This document shows positions 1 through 13,634 of a stretch of 64,000 nucleotides of DNA, piece by piece. Below the pieces are notes generated by a model that searched no databases, was not told the DNA's origin, and saw only the letters and a program-made list of their open reading frames with translations. Within the stretch, counting starts at the first letter, position 1. The number at the start of each line of letters is the position of its first letter. Position numbers and translations under genes: made by a program. The stretch spans positions 50,190,750-50,254,749 of the forward strand of contig CM049318.1 in assembly GCA_026874595.1 (NCBI GenBank), given 5' to 3'. Origin of the DNA: Sipunculus nudus (Eukaryota > Annelida > Sipuncula > Golfingiida > Sipunculidae).

Positions 1-1270
1 CTTGCGAGCTAAAAAGACATTGAAAAGTAGTCAGATTCTCAAAATTTAGACTGCAGCACACCCTGTAAGGCAGGTACAAGCATTTGCCACATAGTTTTGT
101 AATACATTTCTCTAGTTTAAGAATATAAAACTTTCAATGATCATGCAACTTTCACTAAACATAAAAATATTAATATAGGACATATAAGATGATTATAAGT
201 AGTTATATGGACATGGTGGTTATGTTATTCTTTGCTTCACTATGTGATTATTAAATACAGCTCACAGTCCAAGCAAATTATTAGAAAGTCAACAGTATCC
301 ATTTATAAAATATACACATATGATAATATTCATTGGATATTCAGTTCCTAGCACCAAGAAATATGACCTGCTTTGCATATGACTTGTGTTTTATATGCAA
401 ATTATATGAAGATCAAACAGACCATCTAATGTACAAGTGATGAGTTAAACCCTATTCAATATAAAAATCAACATTAATTGGTGTAAATTAGATACCCTAA
501 AAACCGCAATGAACCCATCTTATTGGAAGACCAGAACTATTTGTATTTACCCATGAAAGCAGATGCAGCTACAGATGATTCAGATAAAAATTATTAAGAG
601 AATGTAATAATTAGAGAAACATACAAACTTTTAAATCTTTAATTTGAAATTTTGTTATATGAAATTTTAAATATATGATGTTCAGATAAATGATGCCATG
701 CATGGTATACTAGTACTATTATAAACAGCTAAATACTAAACAATCTTCATACAAGTGTGTTTATTAAATACATGCTGAATACTAATACTGTAAATCAAAT
801 GTTTTAATAATACAGAAAAGTGTGACAAATTAGCATACAGGATTTTTCATCCTGTTCAAAAATAAGAACTTCAGAAACATTATCATAAATAAAAACTGCT
901 GGTTTAATTAAGTGAGATAGATGGAAAGTTGATATATTACATTATATTTATATATATAATATCTCAATATTTCTCATGATATAATAATGTCAACTCCCTT
1001 GTTACACCATTATATATTGAAATAGCTAGAGTAATAACATTTGTATTAATCATCTAAATAATCAGTTATTACCTGTAACATTAATAAATCTTAAATAAAA
1101 TAAAAGATAAATGGTTTAAAAAAAATATTTAAATATCACTGAAAATCTAGACTTTTGTCAGAAAAAATATGTTCACATACATAAGAAAAGACAAAACATG
1201 ATTACTTGTCAGTAAGATAAATTAGTATCCCCTGCCTAAAACCAATATGAAGCACAGATTACACAAATAA
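1..1270. other. AT-rich DNA with no gene seen
   Basis: Low-complexity AT-rich sequence without a long frame, a recognisable repeat end or paired splice sites on either strand. Confidence 0.6.
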
Positions 1271-1452
1271 CAAGTGACCCATGGGTTATGACGCTCAGCT
1301 GACTGGGAAGAGATTCGCAAAAGGAAATTTTATCATCAGAATGGTAGTATATACCCATTCAACTGAAGCATCAAACAGATTAACCAACAGGCCAAGATTT
1401 AGTCTGTATTTATATATCTCAAAAATAGAGAAAAAATGTGTAAACTTAAAAA

Positions 1453-2605
1453 CTAGAATACGGGAAGCCAACAAGTGACTACGTGTATCCGCCAAAATCA
1501 GAGTGGAACGGTTGAAGTGAGGCATGGATTGAGTGGCAAGGAGAAATAGAGTGAGGTATGTTGCATATTAGCATGGATGTCTGCAGCCTAAATGTGCAAG
1601 TAGGTTGTGCCACCTACCACAAATCCAGAAAGCTGTCCAAGTTGTATACATATGCAAAATTTTAGGCAGAAAAGTCAGTATATGAGTGATTTTAGCCCAC
1701 GGCAGACAAACAGACAGACGGTGTGCAAAAATGGTTGCAGGTGGCCCCTCCAGTTTTGTGTATGATAAAGACCTATGTGAGATCTATACACATGCAAAAT
1801 TTTGGCCCAATCGTTCAAACGGTTCCCGAGATATGAGCTTGGATGTCTGCAGCATAAACTAGAATGTAGGTGGTGCCACCTGTCATTAAATCAAGAAAGC
1901 TATCCAGGATGAATAAAACTGCAAAATTTTAGGCAGATATGTCAAACCACTGCCGAGATATGAGTGACATTATCCCACGGCAGAAAACAGACAGACACTG
2001 TGCAAAAATGGTTGCCAGTTTTGCGTATGATAAAGTTCTATGTGAGATCTATACACATGCAACATTATGGCCCAATCGGTCAAACGGTTCCCGAGATATG
2101 AGCTTGGATGTGATCAGCGTGAACGTGAATGTAGGTGGCGCCATCTGTCATAAAATCAAGAAAGCTATCCTGGATGTATACGCATGCCGAATTTCAGGTG
2201 AATTAGTCAATTCACTGCAGAGATATGAGTGATTTTAACCCAAGGCAGATGAACAGATGGACACTGTGCAAACATAGTTACAGGTGGCGCCACCATTTTT
2301 GTGTATGTTATAAAGCAATCCAAGGGCTACATTTGTATAAATTTTATTTCCTGATCAGTCAAACGGTTTTCGAGATAAGAAGGTTTATGTGTGGAAACAG
2401 ACACACAAATGGACGCTGGATAGAGAGGAAAGGTCAGAGGTCAACACAAATTGGTTAGGCACTAGTTCACATGTGACTCGATAATTGGTGTAAGTTTCAG
2501 AAAAATTGGTCAATTATTCTCAGAGGAGCTCTCTGGAAACGAACCTGGCGGTGGCGGAGGAACCTGGTCAAAAACTTAGTATCAGCAAAACTTCGTTTTG
2601 GAGGA
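1453..2605 (-). mobile_element. Helitron-like non-autonomous element with type-1 tandem units
   Basis: Read on the minus strand it starts TCCTCCAAAACG after an A, with a CAAAAC-GAA-GTTTTG hairpin at the 5' end. It ends with an interrupted hairpin (TAGTCACTTGTTGGCTTC in this copy) and then CTAG followed by a T. TC start, 3' hairpin, CTRR end and A|T target are Helitron hallmarks. The flanks rejoin to give the outer element as in the uninterrupted copy at 15470-15500. The body has repeats spaced ~265 bp around a GGTGGCGCC-type core. Confidence 0.62.
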
Positions 2606-5257
2606 TACAAAAATACAGGTGGCTCCACCAGTCTGCAGAAACTAATAAAAACACTTAATGGTCAATATCCATGCAAAGAATCATGATGATCTCCGCATTA
2701 GCTGTTCAGATACTTCAGCTTTTGCATCAAATTGTCCATTATTCTGAGGGATACTTCAGAGTCCTATAGCTTGAAGGATATGGGTAACAGAGACCTAATT
2801 TCAAGTTTCCACAGGCTCTTTCATGGGCCTCCTTGCATGACCAGAATGAAGTTTCTAGGTCCAGTTGTTGCAATTTGTACCCTGTTGACAGATAACCACA
2901 TCTTTAAAGGTCTCAAAAAAAGAGAAAAAAATTCGTAAAAAATTGAAAAAAAATAGAGGTGGCGCACCCAGTCTGCAGAAACTGATGGAACAGCTCATGA
3001 TCAATATGTATGCCGAAAATCATGAACATCAGTGTTGTAGTTATTGAGATACTGCAGTTTTTGTATCAAATTTTCCATTATTCTGGGGGGTATTTTGGAG
3101 CCATACAGCTTAAAGAATATGGGTAACAGAGACCTAAATTCAGGTTTCCATGGAGAATTTTCATGGGTCTCCCTGTGTGTCAAGAATGAAGATTCTAGGT
3201 CCAGTTTTTATGATTTGTGCCATGTTAACAGATGTTCATATCTTTAAAGGTCTCAAAAATAGAGAAAAAATTTGTAAAAAAAACCCGAACAAATACAGGT
3301 TGTGCCACCAGTCTGCAGAAACTGATGAAACACTCCATGATCAATATCCATGCAAACAATTGACCTGACGGCGAGTGCGTGATCGACAGCTCTATTAGCC
3401 AATCAGCGAACGTTATTGCCGGACTGAAAACGAGGCCATGTAAACACACGTGGAGGTCGGACATCAGGTCGGACATTCCTGACACGTGTGTAAACTTTCA
3501 ACTATAAATGCTCGATGGACCTCTCATAATAAATATGTTTTATTTTAATACGGTCGAGGCATATGTTGATAAATTTTTATAAAAGTTACCCCAGGTATCA
3601 TTCAAAGTAACAGCAATCTGTTTTCTTCCTTCTCTTCGTAATAAAATCACAAGACGAGGAGAAACGCAGGGATGGGACAAGGCAGGCCCGATTTGGCCCT
3701 GTCATATATTGAGTCCATAATGACACATGAAATTTTCAGTTAGTCAAAAGACGCAGTCTATATGATCCTATATACCATCTATTGGTAAACACTGGCCTGT
3801 AACCAGTGCTAAAAAGTGTTACATTTTCCCCACACAAGCGCTTCACTCTTTAAAGTTGATGGGTATAAACAAAATGTATCAATCTTGGCCCTGTCGAATC
3901 AGAGCGTCTCTCACTCCCATGTGTTCATGTGCATGCGATGATATGCAGTATTCATGTGTTCGTATGCATGCGACGATATGCTATCTCCTGTTACCAAAAA
4001 TGTATTTGATATATCTCTGGTAAAAGGTCAGTAACTTTTATTGACGAGGATACAAGTTTAATTGTATAGCCCTCTGCTTTATATTGTAACAATGCCGACA
4101 ATTTACATAACAGTGTGCATTTATTGGCACTCAAAGATGCAAGACGGCTATTATTGCCTTACTGATTACTGGTGTTAGAACTTAACAACTCACACTCACA
4201 GACCTGTTGGTGTGATAAAAGCGCGAACTCAGATTTTGGTGATCGACCTAGATCTTCTGATTGTTAAATTGACAAAAAAAAAAAAATACAAAAAATCGTC
4301 AAGAAACTACCGAAAGACAAAGGTACAATCTTGAATCATTGAGCTGTTCTTTAATAAAATTAATATGTGTAACTGTCGGCTATATCAAAGGTATAATGTT
4401 TATATTTTTCACAAAAAATTGGTCTGTTCATTTGTCTGTTATTTACAAAACTTAATATATTTAGTGATCACATAGCTTGTTGATTTTTTATTATATAAAA
4501 CAATAATAATATTGCATTCTATGGCCTTATATGTATCCTGCTGGGGGGGGGGGGGGCAGGGGGGTTTAAGAAAGAGAAGGGGAAAATGCTATTTTTTTTA
4601 TCTAGTAGTAAAAAAAAAAGAGATAAAAAATTCATATCTGTTATTATAATCCATTTGGAATCAGACATTATGACAGCCATGAGTCATAATTAGAAAATAA
4701 TCCTTAAGATGTTCCTGTTCAACAATAAACAAGATACAATTTTTCACTGACAATATGTGTTAACACCTATTATGTACATTTCATTGAAATTGAGTGAGAA
4801 ATTGTTAAAAATTAATTCACAGTTCATTTACGCTATAATGATGCATTACACCAGAATATAAAACAAATACTTGTAAGTTATAATAACTAAGTGAAACGGT
4901 GTTTACTTTCAATGACTGAATTGTAAAGAAATGAAATAAATACATCATTAAACATTAATGGTTATTATCTTCATGAAGATAATATTTTGATGTGTCACAG
5001 TGTCTTTTATACTAAACAAATACCAGAGGTATGTCACAAATGGAGCATCACTTCTCCTTGACATATACACAATATATTTATATTATTACATGCATGAGTC
5101 ACTGACTCTGAGTGTTTAAAGGAAGATTCTAAAAATTATTGCCACAGGTTGCCTTAACTGACAGAACAGCAGATTTTCTATAATAATGCACATGTATAAA
5201 ATAAAACAGTTAATTAGCACACACACACCCTCACACATTAACACAAAAGTTTATATA

Positions 5258-5440
5258 CAGGCAGATCCAGAGGGCGTGGGGGAGGGGTTGAGCCCAACAA
5301 CCTTTCTTCAGAATTTTAAACTATTTTTCTGGCCTGCATGGACCCGTCACATTCTGGAGCAGGGGACCTTTTTATAGGTTTCTTATTACCGGTAGTCTTC
5401 CTGGGTTGGACCCTCCCCTTTACAAACCCTTGATTCGCCC

Positions 5441-5443
<3 letters not shown>
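5258..5443. mobile_element. Small TIR element (CAGGCAGATCCAG ends), about 186 bp
   Basis: It begins CAGGCAGATCCAGAGGG and ends CTTGATTCGCCCCTG, an imperfect inverted repeat of the CAGGGGCGGATCCAG type. It is flanked by TATA-rich DNA, with a TA microsatellite growing from its right edge. Relatives lie at 28741 and 36648. Confidence 0.5.

Positions 5444-5489
<46 letters not shown>
5442..5489. repeat. (TA)n microsatellite
   Basis: Uninterrupted alternating AT at the right edge of the small TIR element. Confidence 0.95.
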
Positions 5490-5492
<3 letters not shown>

Positions 5493-7866
5493 CACTTGTC
5501 CCACCACATCTTTTAAAACAATACAAAAGACTTAAGGACCTTCATAAATAATATCTATATCATACATGCAATTAAATTTCTTCTTTTACACACATCTTTC
5601 TTCCTGTGTATAAACAGGAGGCTTCCTATTAAAAACATCAATATACATGCAATATTTTATAATAATTTCAATTTCAGTATAAAAAATGAGTTGCCCCCCC
5701 CCCCCCCCCCCCCCATATCCAATGACAGCATATATGTCGCTTTAACTTGTATGGAGCAACACTTTTTACGTTGTCATCTTTAATTTTTTTATGAAACTGC
5801 ACCCTATGTCATAGACAAATATTTTAATAACTGTTACTTTGTTGTTTTTCAAATTTGTTCTGCTAGACTTGAACAAGTTTTAAATTTTAACCAATCGCTG
5901 AGGTGTCAAGGCTGATGAGAGGGGTCAGCTGATTCATTCTCTGACACCAGCCGTATCGAGCAGAAACGGGCGCAAATTCATCAAACTTCTCAATTTTATA
6001 TTTAAAACATCTCTGTAGCCTACATATGTACACTTTTAACCTAAGGGTGCTTTCTTGGTAAAATTAATTCTGTTTGAAGCCTGGTGCGATATACGGCTGA
6101 AGTGCCGGTTCCACGTGTATAAGAAGCACGCTTTTTTGGTTTAATGTCCTACCTAGCAACCCTATCTAAGGTGGGCGGAGCTAACTCGTCCATGCCGTCA
6201 CGTCAATTATGGTGATCTCTGCATTAGCTGTTCAGATACTTCAGCTTTTGTATCAAATTTTCCATTATTCTGAGCTGTACTTTGGAGTGCCATTGCTCAA
6301 AGCATATGGGTAACAGAGACCTAATTTCAGTTTCCATGGAGACTTATCATGGGTCTCCCTTTGTGTCAAGAATGAAGATTCTAGGTCCAGTCGTTACGAT
6401 TTGTACCCTGTTGACAGATAACTACATCCTTAAAGGTCTCAAAAAAAGAGAATAAAAATTGTGAAATTTTGAAAAAATACAGGTGGTGCCACCAGTCTGC
6501 AGGAACTGATGGAACAACTCTTGATCAATATGCATGCCAAAAATCATGACCATCAGTGTTGTAGTTATTGAGATGTTGCAGTTTGTTTTTATCAAATTTT
6601 CCATTATTCTGGGGGGGTTATTGGGGGCCCCCCACAGCTCAAAGGATATGGGTAACAGAGACCTTATTTCAGGTTTCCATGGAGACTTTTCATGGACCTC
6701 TCAGTGTGTCATTAGAATGAAGATTCTAGGTCCAGTCTTTATGATTTGTGCCCTGTTAACAGCTGTTCACATTTTTAAAGGTCTCAAAAATAGACAAAAC
6801 AATTCGTAAAAATTGAAAAATACAGGTGGCGCCACCAGTCTGCAGAAACTGATGAAACATCTCATGATCAATAAGTATGCCAAAAATCATGACCATCAGT
6901 GATATAGTTAATGAGATATTGAAGTTTTTGTATGAAATTTTTTACTATTTTGGGGGGTACTTTGGGGCCCCATAGCTCAAAGGATATGGGCAACAGAGAC
7001 CTAATTTCTGGTTTCCATGGAGACTTTTCATAGGTCTCTCAGTGTGTTGAGAATTAAGATTCTAGGTCCAGTCATTACGATTTGTGCCACTTTAACAGAT
7101 GACAGAATCCTTAAAGGTCTAAAAAATAGAGGAAAAAATCTAAAAAAATCAAACAATACAGGTGGCGCCACCAGTCTGCAGGAACTGATGGAACATCACA
7201 TGGTCAATATGTAAGCCAAAAATCATGACCATCAGTGATGTAGTTATTGAGATATTGAAGTTTTTGTATGAAATTTTTTACTGTTCTGGGGGGTACTTTG
7301 GGGCCCCATAGCTCGAAGGATATAGGTAACAGAGACCTAATTTCTGGTTTCCAAGGAGATTTTTCATGGACCTCTCAGTGTGTCAAGAATTAAGATTCTA
7401 GGTCCAGTCTTTACGATTTGTGCCTAGTTAACAGATGTTCACATTTTTAAAGGTATCAAAAATAGAGAAATAAATTCGTAAAAAATTGAAAAATACAGGT
7501 GGCGCCACCAGTCTGCAGGAAGTGATGGGACATCTCATGATCAATTTGTATCCCAAAAATCATGACCATCAGTCAAGTAGTTAATGAGATATTGAAGTTT
7601 TTGTATGAAATTTTTTACTTTTCTGGGGGGTACTTTGGGGCCCTATAGCTCGAAGGATATGGGTAACAGAGACCTAATTTCTGGTTTCCAAGGAGATTTT
7701 TCATGGACCTCTCAGAATCCCAAGTTACAAGGTTCTAGGTTCAGCGGTTACGATTTGTGCCTGGTTAACGGACAGACGGACAGACAGACAGACGGACAGA
7801 CAGACAGACGACGGACAAAGAGGAATTGCTATAGCTCAGATGACTTTCAGTCAGCTGAGCTAAAAA

Positions 7867-8460
7867 TGCCTTGCCAAAGACATGGTTTGACAAGTGCAGG
7901 TCACCAACGTGAACAAAAAGTTGAATAATCTATATAGATAATTTCCCATGATGATACCAACACATGATTTTGGAATTTTAAAATAACAGGTCCTGCTTAC
8001 TGAATCTAACAAAGCAGAAGTATTGCAATGATCATTTTTAAACTAGTGTAATGAAAAATCACCATATATCTACATTAAACTCTGCTGCAAATGCTCATTG
8101 GTGCCATTTGTGGTTCATGCCTTAAAAAATGTTGTTGTTTCTTACAGTAATCCTTTCAGGAATAGATGCACTTGGTTTTAAATTAAAAACATTAGAATGT
8201 GAAAAGTATCATGTTACATTTTATCAGTACCATAAATATGCAGCAAATTAATGGTACCCCAATACCCCTTCTGAACCCCAGGTATTTTTCCCATAGTTCT
8301 CAGGGCAACTGACCCAACCACGACAGCCCTTATGCTGACATGTCAGCGCTCAAGCCAGTCACAGACCTCCAGAAATCCGGCCCTCACTGGCTCCCTCAGC
8401 AAATGACAAAATTTGACATACTGAATTGATATACAGTGAGATATTTAAGGCAAAAGTAGA
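7867..8460. other. Gene-free stretch
   Basis: Unique-looking intergenic sequence between the array element and the SINE, with no supported feature. Confidence 0.5.
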
Positions 8461-8464
8461 GGAC

Positions 8465-8640
8465 ACTGATAGAGTTGAAGATCATAGTGAGAGATGTGGA
8501 GGAAGCCAGAGAACCTGGAGAGAACCACCGATCTTGGATGGGCCACTACAACCCATTCTCATGGCAGCATCTGGGATCGAACCCAGAAGGCCAAGTGTAT
8601 CACCCCTCTGCTGTCCAGGCCCTGTCTGATTATGCTTATA
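8465..8640 (-). mobile_element. tRNA-derived SINE, diverged copy
   Basis: On the minus strand a box-B-like GGTTCGATCCC lies in the head, followed by GGTTCTCTCCAGGTTCTCTG and GGCTTCCTCC, matching the copy at 51752-51945. Box A is poorly preserved. Confidence 0.5.
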
Positions 8641-8699
8641 TACCCCAAATACACTCCTACGCACAAGGCTTTCCTTGCCTATGGTTGTGAGGGAAGTTT

Positions 8700-8990
8700 A
8701 TAAGGCAATAGTGACACCACAAAGGTTGGTCATGTATGATGTTGCATTGACTGATATCATCACCTGCAATTGATTTATCTCAGTTCTCCAGTGATGAATA
8801 TAAACCTGTTATTGTGAAGTGTTTGCCATATTTTGGTGCCAGGTAAGACATTATTCACCCATCACTCATAGGAATAGCTCCTGCAAAGTTTGCCCTGGAA
8901 CTTTTTATACTGTCTCATTGTATAAAAAAATATTTTGGCAGGGGTACTGGTACAGACTACACGTGTTTGATTTGGGAGAGTCACCCAAAT
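8700..8990 (+). pseudogene. Decayed copy of the membrane-segment exon at 59443-59634
   Basis: The match covers the ACTGATATCATCACCTG region, then TTTGCCATATTTTGG, then the donor CCAG|GTAAGACATTATTCAC at 8843. It continues through CTTTTTATACTGTCTC and TACAGACTACACGT, which also follow the other copy. The reading frame is broken upstream of the donor. Confidence 0.4.
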
Positions 8991-9009
8991 TTGTGCTTGT
9001 CAGGTAATT

Positions 9010-9779
9010 GACTGTTTACATTGTCAACGGTAACTTGATTGGTTGCTCGCAACTGCTCTGTTCATGATTATTCAATGAATGAATGTGTTAAAGGTCACAC
9101 AGAGTTCATGGCTAGGTCAATTTTCTAGCACAGATCAGTGACCCCTACCTGTGATAGTGAACATGAAAAAACAAAATGCATATTATGCAAGGTAAAGAGG
9201 TATCAATCTCTTATGTCTATACCATTGAGGCCCCACTCAAAAATACTTAACCAGTTAAAGGAAAACATTCACTTGATAATAGTGAAACCAAAGCTGGTTT
9301 TAGGAGAAACTGGGAAACCATCGACAGAGCAGGTATCAATTTCAATTAAACCTTCCATTTGATAATTATATTGGCATGTAGTGAAACTTTATCAATTATA
9401 AGAAATTACAAAAAATTTTGAGGTAGTGTTTTGAACAAAATATTCCCTGCTGTAGCTACGTCTCTAGCTTAATATAAGAAAGACTGATCCTTTTCTCCCT
9501 GTCATTGGATATGTGTTTTAAGACACAGGGAAACAGTCTATTTTCATCATAATTTCAATATAATTTGGTCTCATGTTGCCCACGCATTGATTTCTAATTT
9601 TTGTTAAAATTTTCATATTTATATAATTCAATTATACAAATAAATTTATGATGTTGTGTATAATATTTCTATTAAAACTGAAACCAGCCATTTATACATA
9701 CAAGGTTAAACCATGCAGAACCTTTTTTCCTGGAAACAAAACTGGATTTGTATTTTCGAGTAGGGCCTTACTTTGTATT
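9010..9779. other. Sequence 3' of PNKD; no further gene seen
   Basis: AT-rich sequence after the PNKD stop on the minus strand. It should include the 3' UTR, but I could not place a convincing poly(A) signal. Confidence 0.4.
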
Positions 9780-9956
9780 TCACAGCTTGTAGTTAAACTT
9801 GTCTTTTCTCTCCCTCAATGCTGCCAATGCCCTTGACCTTGTTTGCTCAAGGTCATCAGTGCTGTCTGTTTCGATGCCTAGCGCTTGAAGCTGACTGACT
9901 TCGGCTGTCCTCAGGAATGGGTTGTATGTCTTCTCTTCTGCTAAGGTTGAGGGAAT
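9780..9956 (-). CDS. PNKD: PNKD exon 10 (residues 316-373 and stop)
   Basis: It encodes [17 protein letters not shown], the conserved C-terminal signature, followed by a variable acidic and basic tail ending in TGA. Confidence 0.96.
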   Translation of the reverse strand: MPSTLAEEKTYNPFLRTAEVSQLQALGIETDSTDDLEQTRSRALAALRERKDKFNYKL

Positions 9957-12176
9957 CTGTGAGATAAAGGTTCTACTTATATATATCACTTTCATCTACA
10001 CCTCCAAGGTAAAAATAGCTGTAATTATATATTAAGAAGCAATGTACCCTTTTCATTCATAAAAGAAATTACAATTACCATTTGAAACATTTTTATATTA
10101 TTATTCAAGAAATTTAAATTCAGGTCAAATCCATTATATAAAGTGATTTGAATGAATGACCACCATAGATTTGTTAATTACATCTGCAAACAACATATTA
10201 GAGTTATGGCTAAAACTGTTAACCAAATGAATCATGTTGAAATTTAATAAAATTTACTGAAAGGTTCCTATCATTGGTGATACATGGGTTTCAAATCAGT
10301 TTTTATGTATTTTCTAGTGTATCAGTAATTGTACCAAATATTGTATAAATCATTGAGAATACCAGTCTCCTCTTTAAAACAATCAGCATAAATGTATCTC
10401 TTCATTGGCCTGAGGACAAATCTCTATTTCTGATAAAATGACACAAAGCATTCACACACTTGCAACTCTGAACATAAAAAGGTTGTAGAGTTTACATTGT
10501 CAATTTAGTGAAATGAATGTTACTCACTGTTCCAAAGTTCTGCTTTCGTTTTTCTTGGATCCACTCAAACTTGGTCTTTGGATTAAAAACATGTTTATTA
10601 AAATTATACGTATGTATAGTGTTCAATAACAGGGATAATGTTCAGAGTAAGGTCTACACCTAAAAACATTGTAAAGGGATATGGCAAAAATTGTTTCCTT
10701 ACAATTGCCAAAATATTATAAAATTCCCTATGTAGAATGAGCACACAGGTAGTTCATTATATTAAGGCAGGAGGGGTCTGGGAACCAGGTTTCCTTTATT
10801 GAAGTAGAATATCTGAAATGGTTACTTGTTCACTCAGTAAATGGCACTCAAAAGCTAGACATAAATAAACCTAAATAAACCTAAATCACCCCATTCAGTA
10901 TCACACTTCCTATGGCTCTGTTGAGAGCATGTGGGACGCCTCATCATGAGATTGTGGGATGGATTCAGACAGAGATGACTTCTGACATTCGGTGACAAAT
11001 CATGTTAAGAATGCAGAAACAGCTAGTAGAATACACATGAAATATATATGAGGAAATAAGCATAGAAAATGTCTCAAATTTTCACATCTCAAAATGTAGA
11101 CCAGATTCTGAACATGCTCTGTTCTATTAACCTAACAGCAAAAGAATTAAGATTCATGACAATTTAACAGAAATTCACTTTGAACGTGGCTATTAATGAA
11201 ATTCAAGTTCACCAGTGGGGCACTTTAAATTCAGTGATATCTTACTTGCTTATTATAAGCCCTAACTACTGTTCATATTAAGAACTTATTTTACTTTATT
11301 TAATATTAAACCTGTAGCTAGAATCAAGTATCTCTTAAAGGCACACAAACTTACAATGTGTCTTTTTAATTCATCTTTATTGTAGTCATAAAAATTGCAG
11401 CCTGAGTTCCTATATGTCACTGAATGGACACTATCTGACACTGATATGCAAATGAAGTATCACATTAAGTAATAATCAACAATGTTTAATTCTTCTTGTA
11501 ATCTCTCTCAGTCATGATAACTAAATAAGATTCCATTTACACCATGAATTTAAAGGTACGTGTGTCTGTGTGAAGAGAGCAAGGAGAGATGTGTGTACAT
11601 ATAGAAAACATTTTAAGACAGTATTTTTAAACATTACTCTTTTTACAAATTAAATGTATCTTCCATTTTATGAGAATGCAAATTGAACAATAACATATAA
11701 AATATATTGGGATGAATTGGAACAAGCAATGCCTTTCATTTTGCAGAATATATTGTGGATGCAATAGAAAATAAAACAAAATATTTTAAGAAAAAATTTT
11801 TTAGAAAATAAAACAATAAAATTTTGTTGAAATGGCATTCTGTTATGTTGTGCTTTTACTATTTTAAGAAAATAAATCTGTTTTATCATGTTGGTCCGTC
11901 ATCATATGAAATTTTTATTGGAGCCCAATGATAAATATGTAAAAAATGGAATAGCCTAGCCACACTGATTTCTAAAATAAAGTGCCTAAGAAGTAAGAAA
12001 CATCCTTTTTTTTGGCCTTTTAAGTTTTATGCGAATTTATGATCTAGTTTCTTTCAATTAATTAAATATTTTTTAAACACCTACCACTGCTGCTTGATTA
12101 TCTGGCTGGACATGGCAAGCAAAATGGAGGTTATCTGATGCATATTCATGACCTGAAAATGAAATATAGACATACA

Positions 12177-12249
<73 letters not shown>

Positions 12250-13584
12250 TACCTAGAGGAGCAGTGCTAACTGAAAAGACTGTTTCTAATCGTCTAATCT
12301 TCATGTGTTTGCATGAATCTCAGCTAAATAGAATACTGGACACTTATCTGTTTCAAGAAAAGTAAAAGTGATGCATATATATACACTAATAAGCATATAA
12401 TAAATATGCTGCATATGCTAAGAATATCACATATTTAAAATAGGGTACCTTTGAACAAGGTTATTGTTATTTACGGTAACTCCCGCTTTTGCTAATAGTG
12501 CCATCTTGTGTTCTTTTAGTGAAACACATAACGTTTCAGTAAGACATTACTGGTGAAACTGGCTAATTCCTTTGTTTATAATTATACATTTGAGTGGATC
12601 GCTAAAACGAATACATAAAGCTTCACTACGTTGCATTGAAATATGATTAAAATTAACATTTAATCTAAAAGATAGATATCTTAAACTTCTAAATCGTTCA
12701 AAGTTTGTGAATACTACACTGATAAGCAAGTGCAGGAGTTACCATAAGTAACAATAATCTTGTTCAAAGGTACCCTATTACAGAAAAAAAACATCTATGG
12801 TGAACATATAACTGATATATTTTCAATATTCAATGACACACCACTCCCCAAATTAATAATGCTGAAACCAGACGAAATCCTATAAAAACCCTACTTATTG
12901 TATCAATTTATACACTTTTCCATAAAGTCACCTTAGGAATGAGGCTTTGTTACACATGCACCAGGACTGGATCAGTTCTGGAATTCAATGAGGTTTCATA
13001 ATTCTGGCTAATGCATTTGTATATTCAAAATTATCAAATGCTTTCTTAAAATCATGGTTCCTTTGTGGAAATTACTTTTTTTATATAAATAACTAAATTT
13101 CAATCAAAATTACAATCAGACACACTCTGACACATGTAATAAGCTCTCTTTTGGCAAACTCACCTGGCCACAGAAGTGTTTCTTCAGGTAGCTCTAGTAT
13201 TCTGTCTAATGATCGCAACATTGTTGTTGGTGGCCCTTCAAACATTCTCCCTGCAAAAGATTAAGATATTCACATTACATTTGGCATTACCTTAATTTAT
13301 GATGAACATGTACCAGCTAATCTTTGTCTGTAGCTGCCAAACAACCACTTGGCTACTGGAGTTGCAAGTCAAGTTCTTTAGAGCTCTCAAACCTTTAACT
13401 TTACAATTAGTCCTCCTCAAGAACTCATTTCCATGTAATATTTTAGTGCTGTTTTGTACTGGAGAATTTGTGTGTGTGTACATGCATGTCTGAATATTGT
13501 TTCAAACGTAAGAGAATTTACATAATATTGATACATATCTTATTTCAAAGGGACTTAAGACTTATATTTGGAACGGATTTACAC

Positions 13585-13634
<50 letters not shown>

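Larger units (their letters stand above)
3362..6204. mobile_element. 2843-bp TIR transposon, non-autonomous, AATT target duplication
   Basis: The ends are inverted repeats: GACCTGACGGC at 3362 and, on the other strand, GACGTGACGGC at 6204. The flanking AATT (3358-3361 and 6205-6208) looks like a 4-bp duplication, and removing insert plus one AATT restores the array unit (GCAAAC-AATT-ATGGTG against GCAAAGAATCATGGTG in other units). There is no transposase-sized frame inside. It contains poly-G (4543-4556), poly-C (5695-5714) and a nested small element (5258-5443). Confidence 0.65.
1271..7866 (-). mobile_element. Outer array element carrying two younger insertions
   Basis: On the minus strand this element would start TTTTTAGCTCAGCTGACTG (7866) and end near CACTTG (1271), as do copies at 15306-16885 and 42139-42890. 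Its body is a tandem array of ~340-bp units (cores at 2610, 2959, 3298, 6482, 6825, 7161, 7498). Near 7770-7810 it has a GGACAGAC-type microsatellite, then an inverted repeat TAGCTCAG..GACT/AGTC..CTGAGCTA. It is split by a Helitron-like element (1453-2605) and a TIR transposon (3362-6204). No coding capacity is seen, so it is non-autonomous. Confidence 0.6.
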
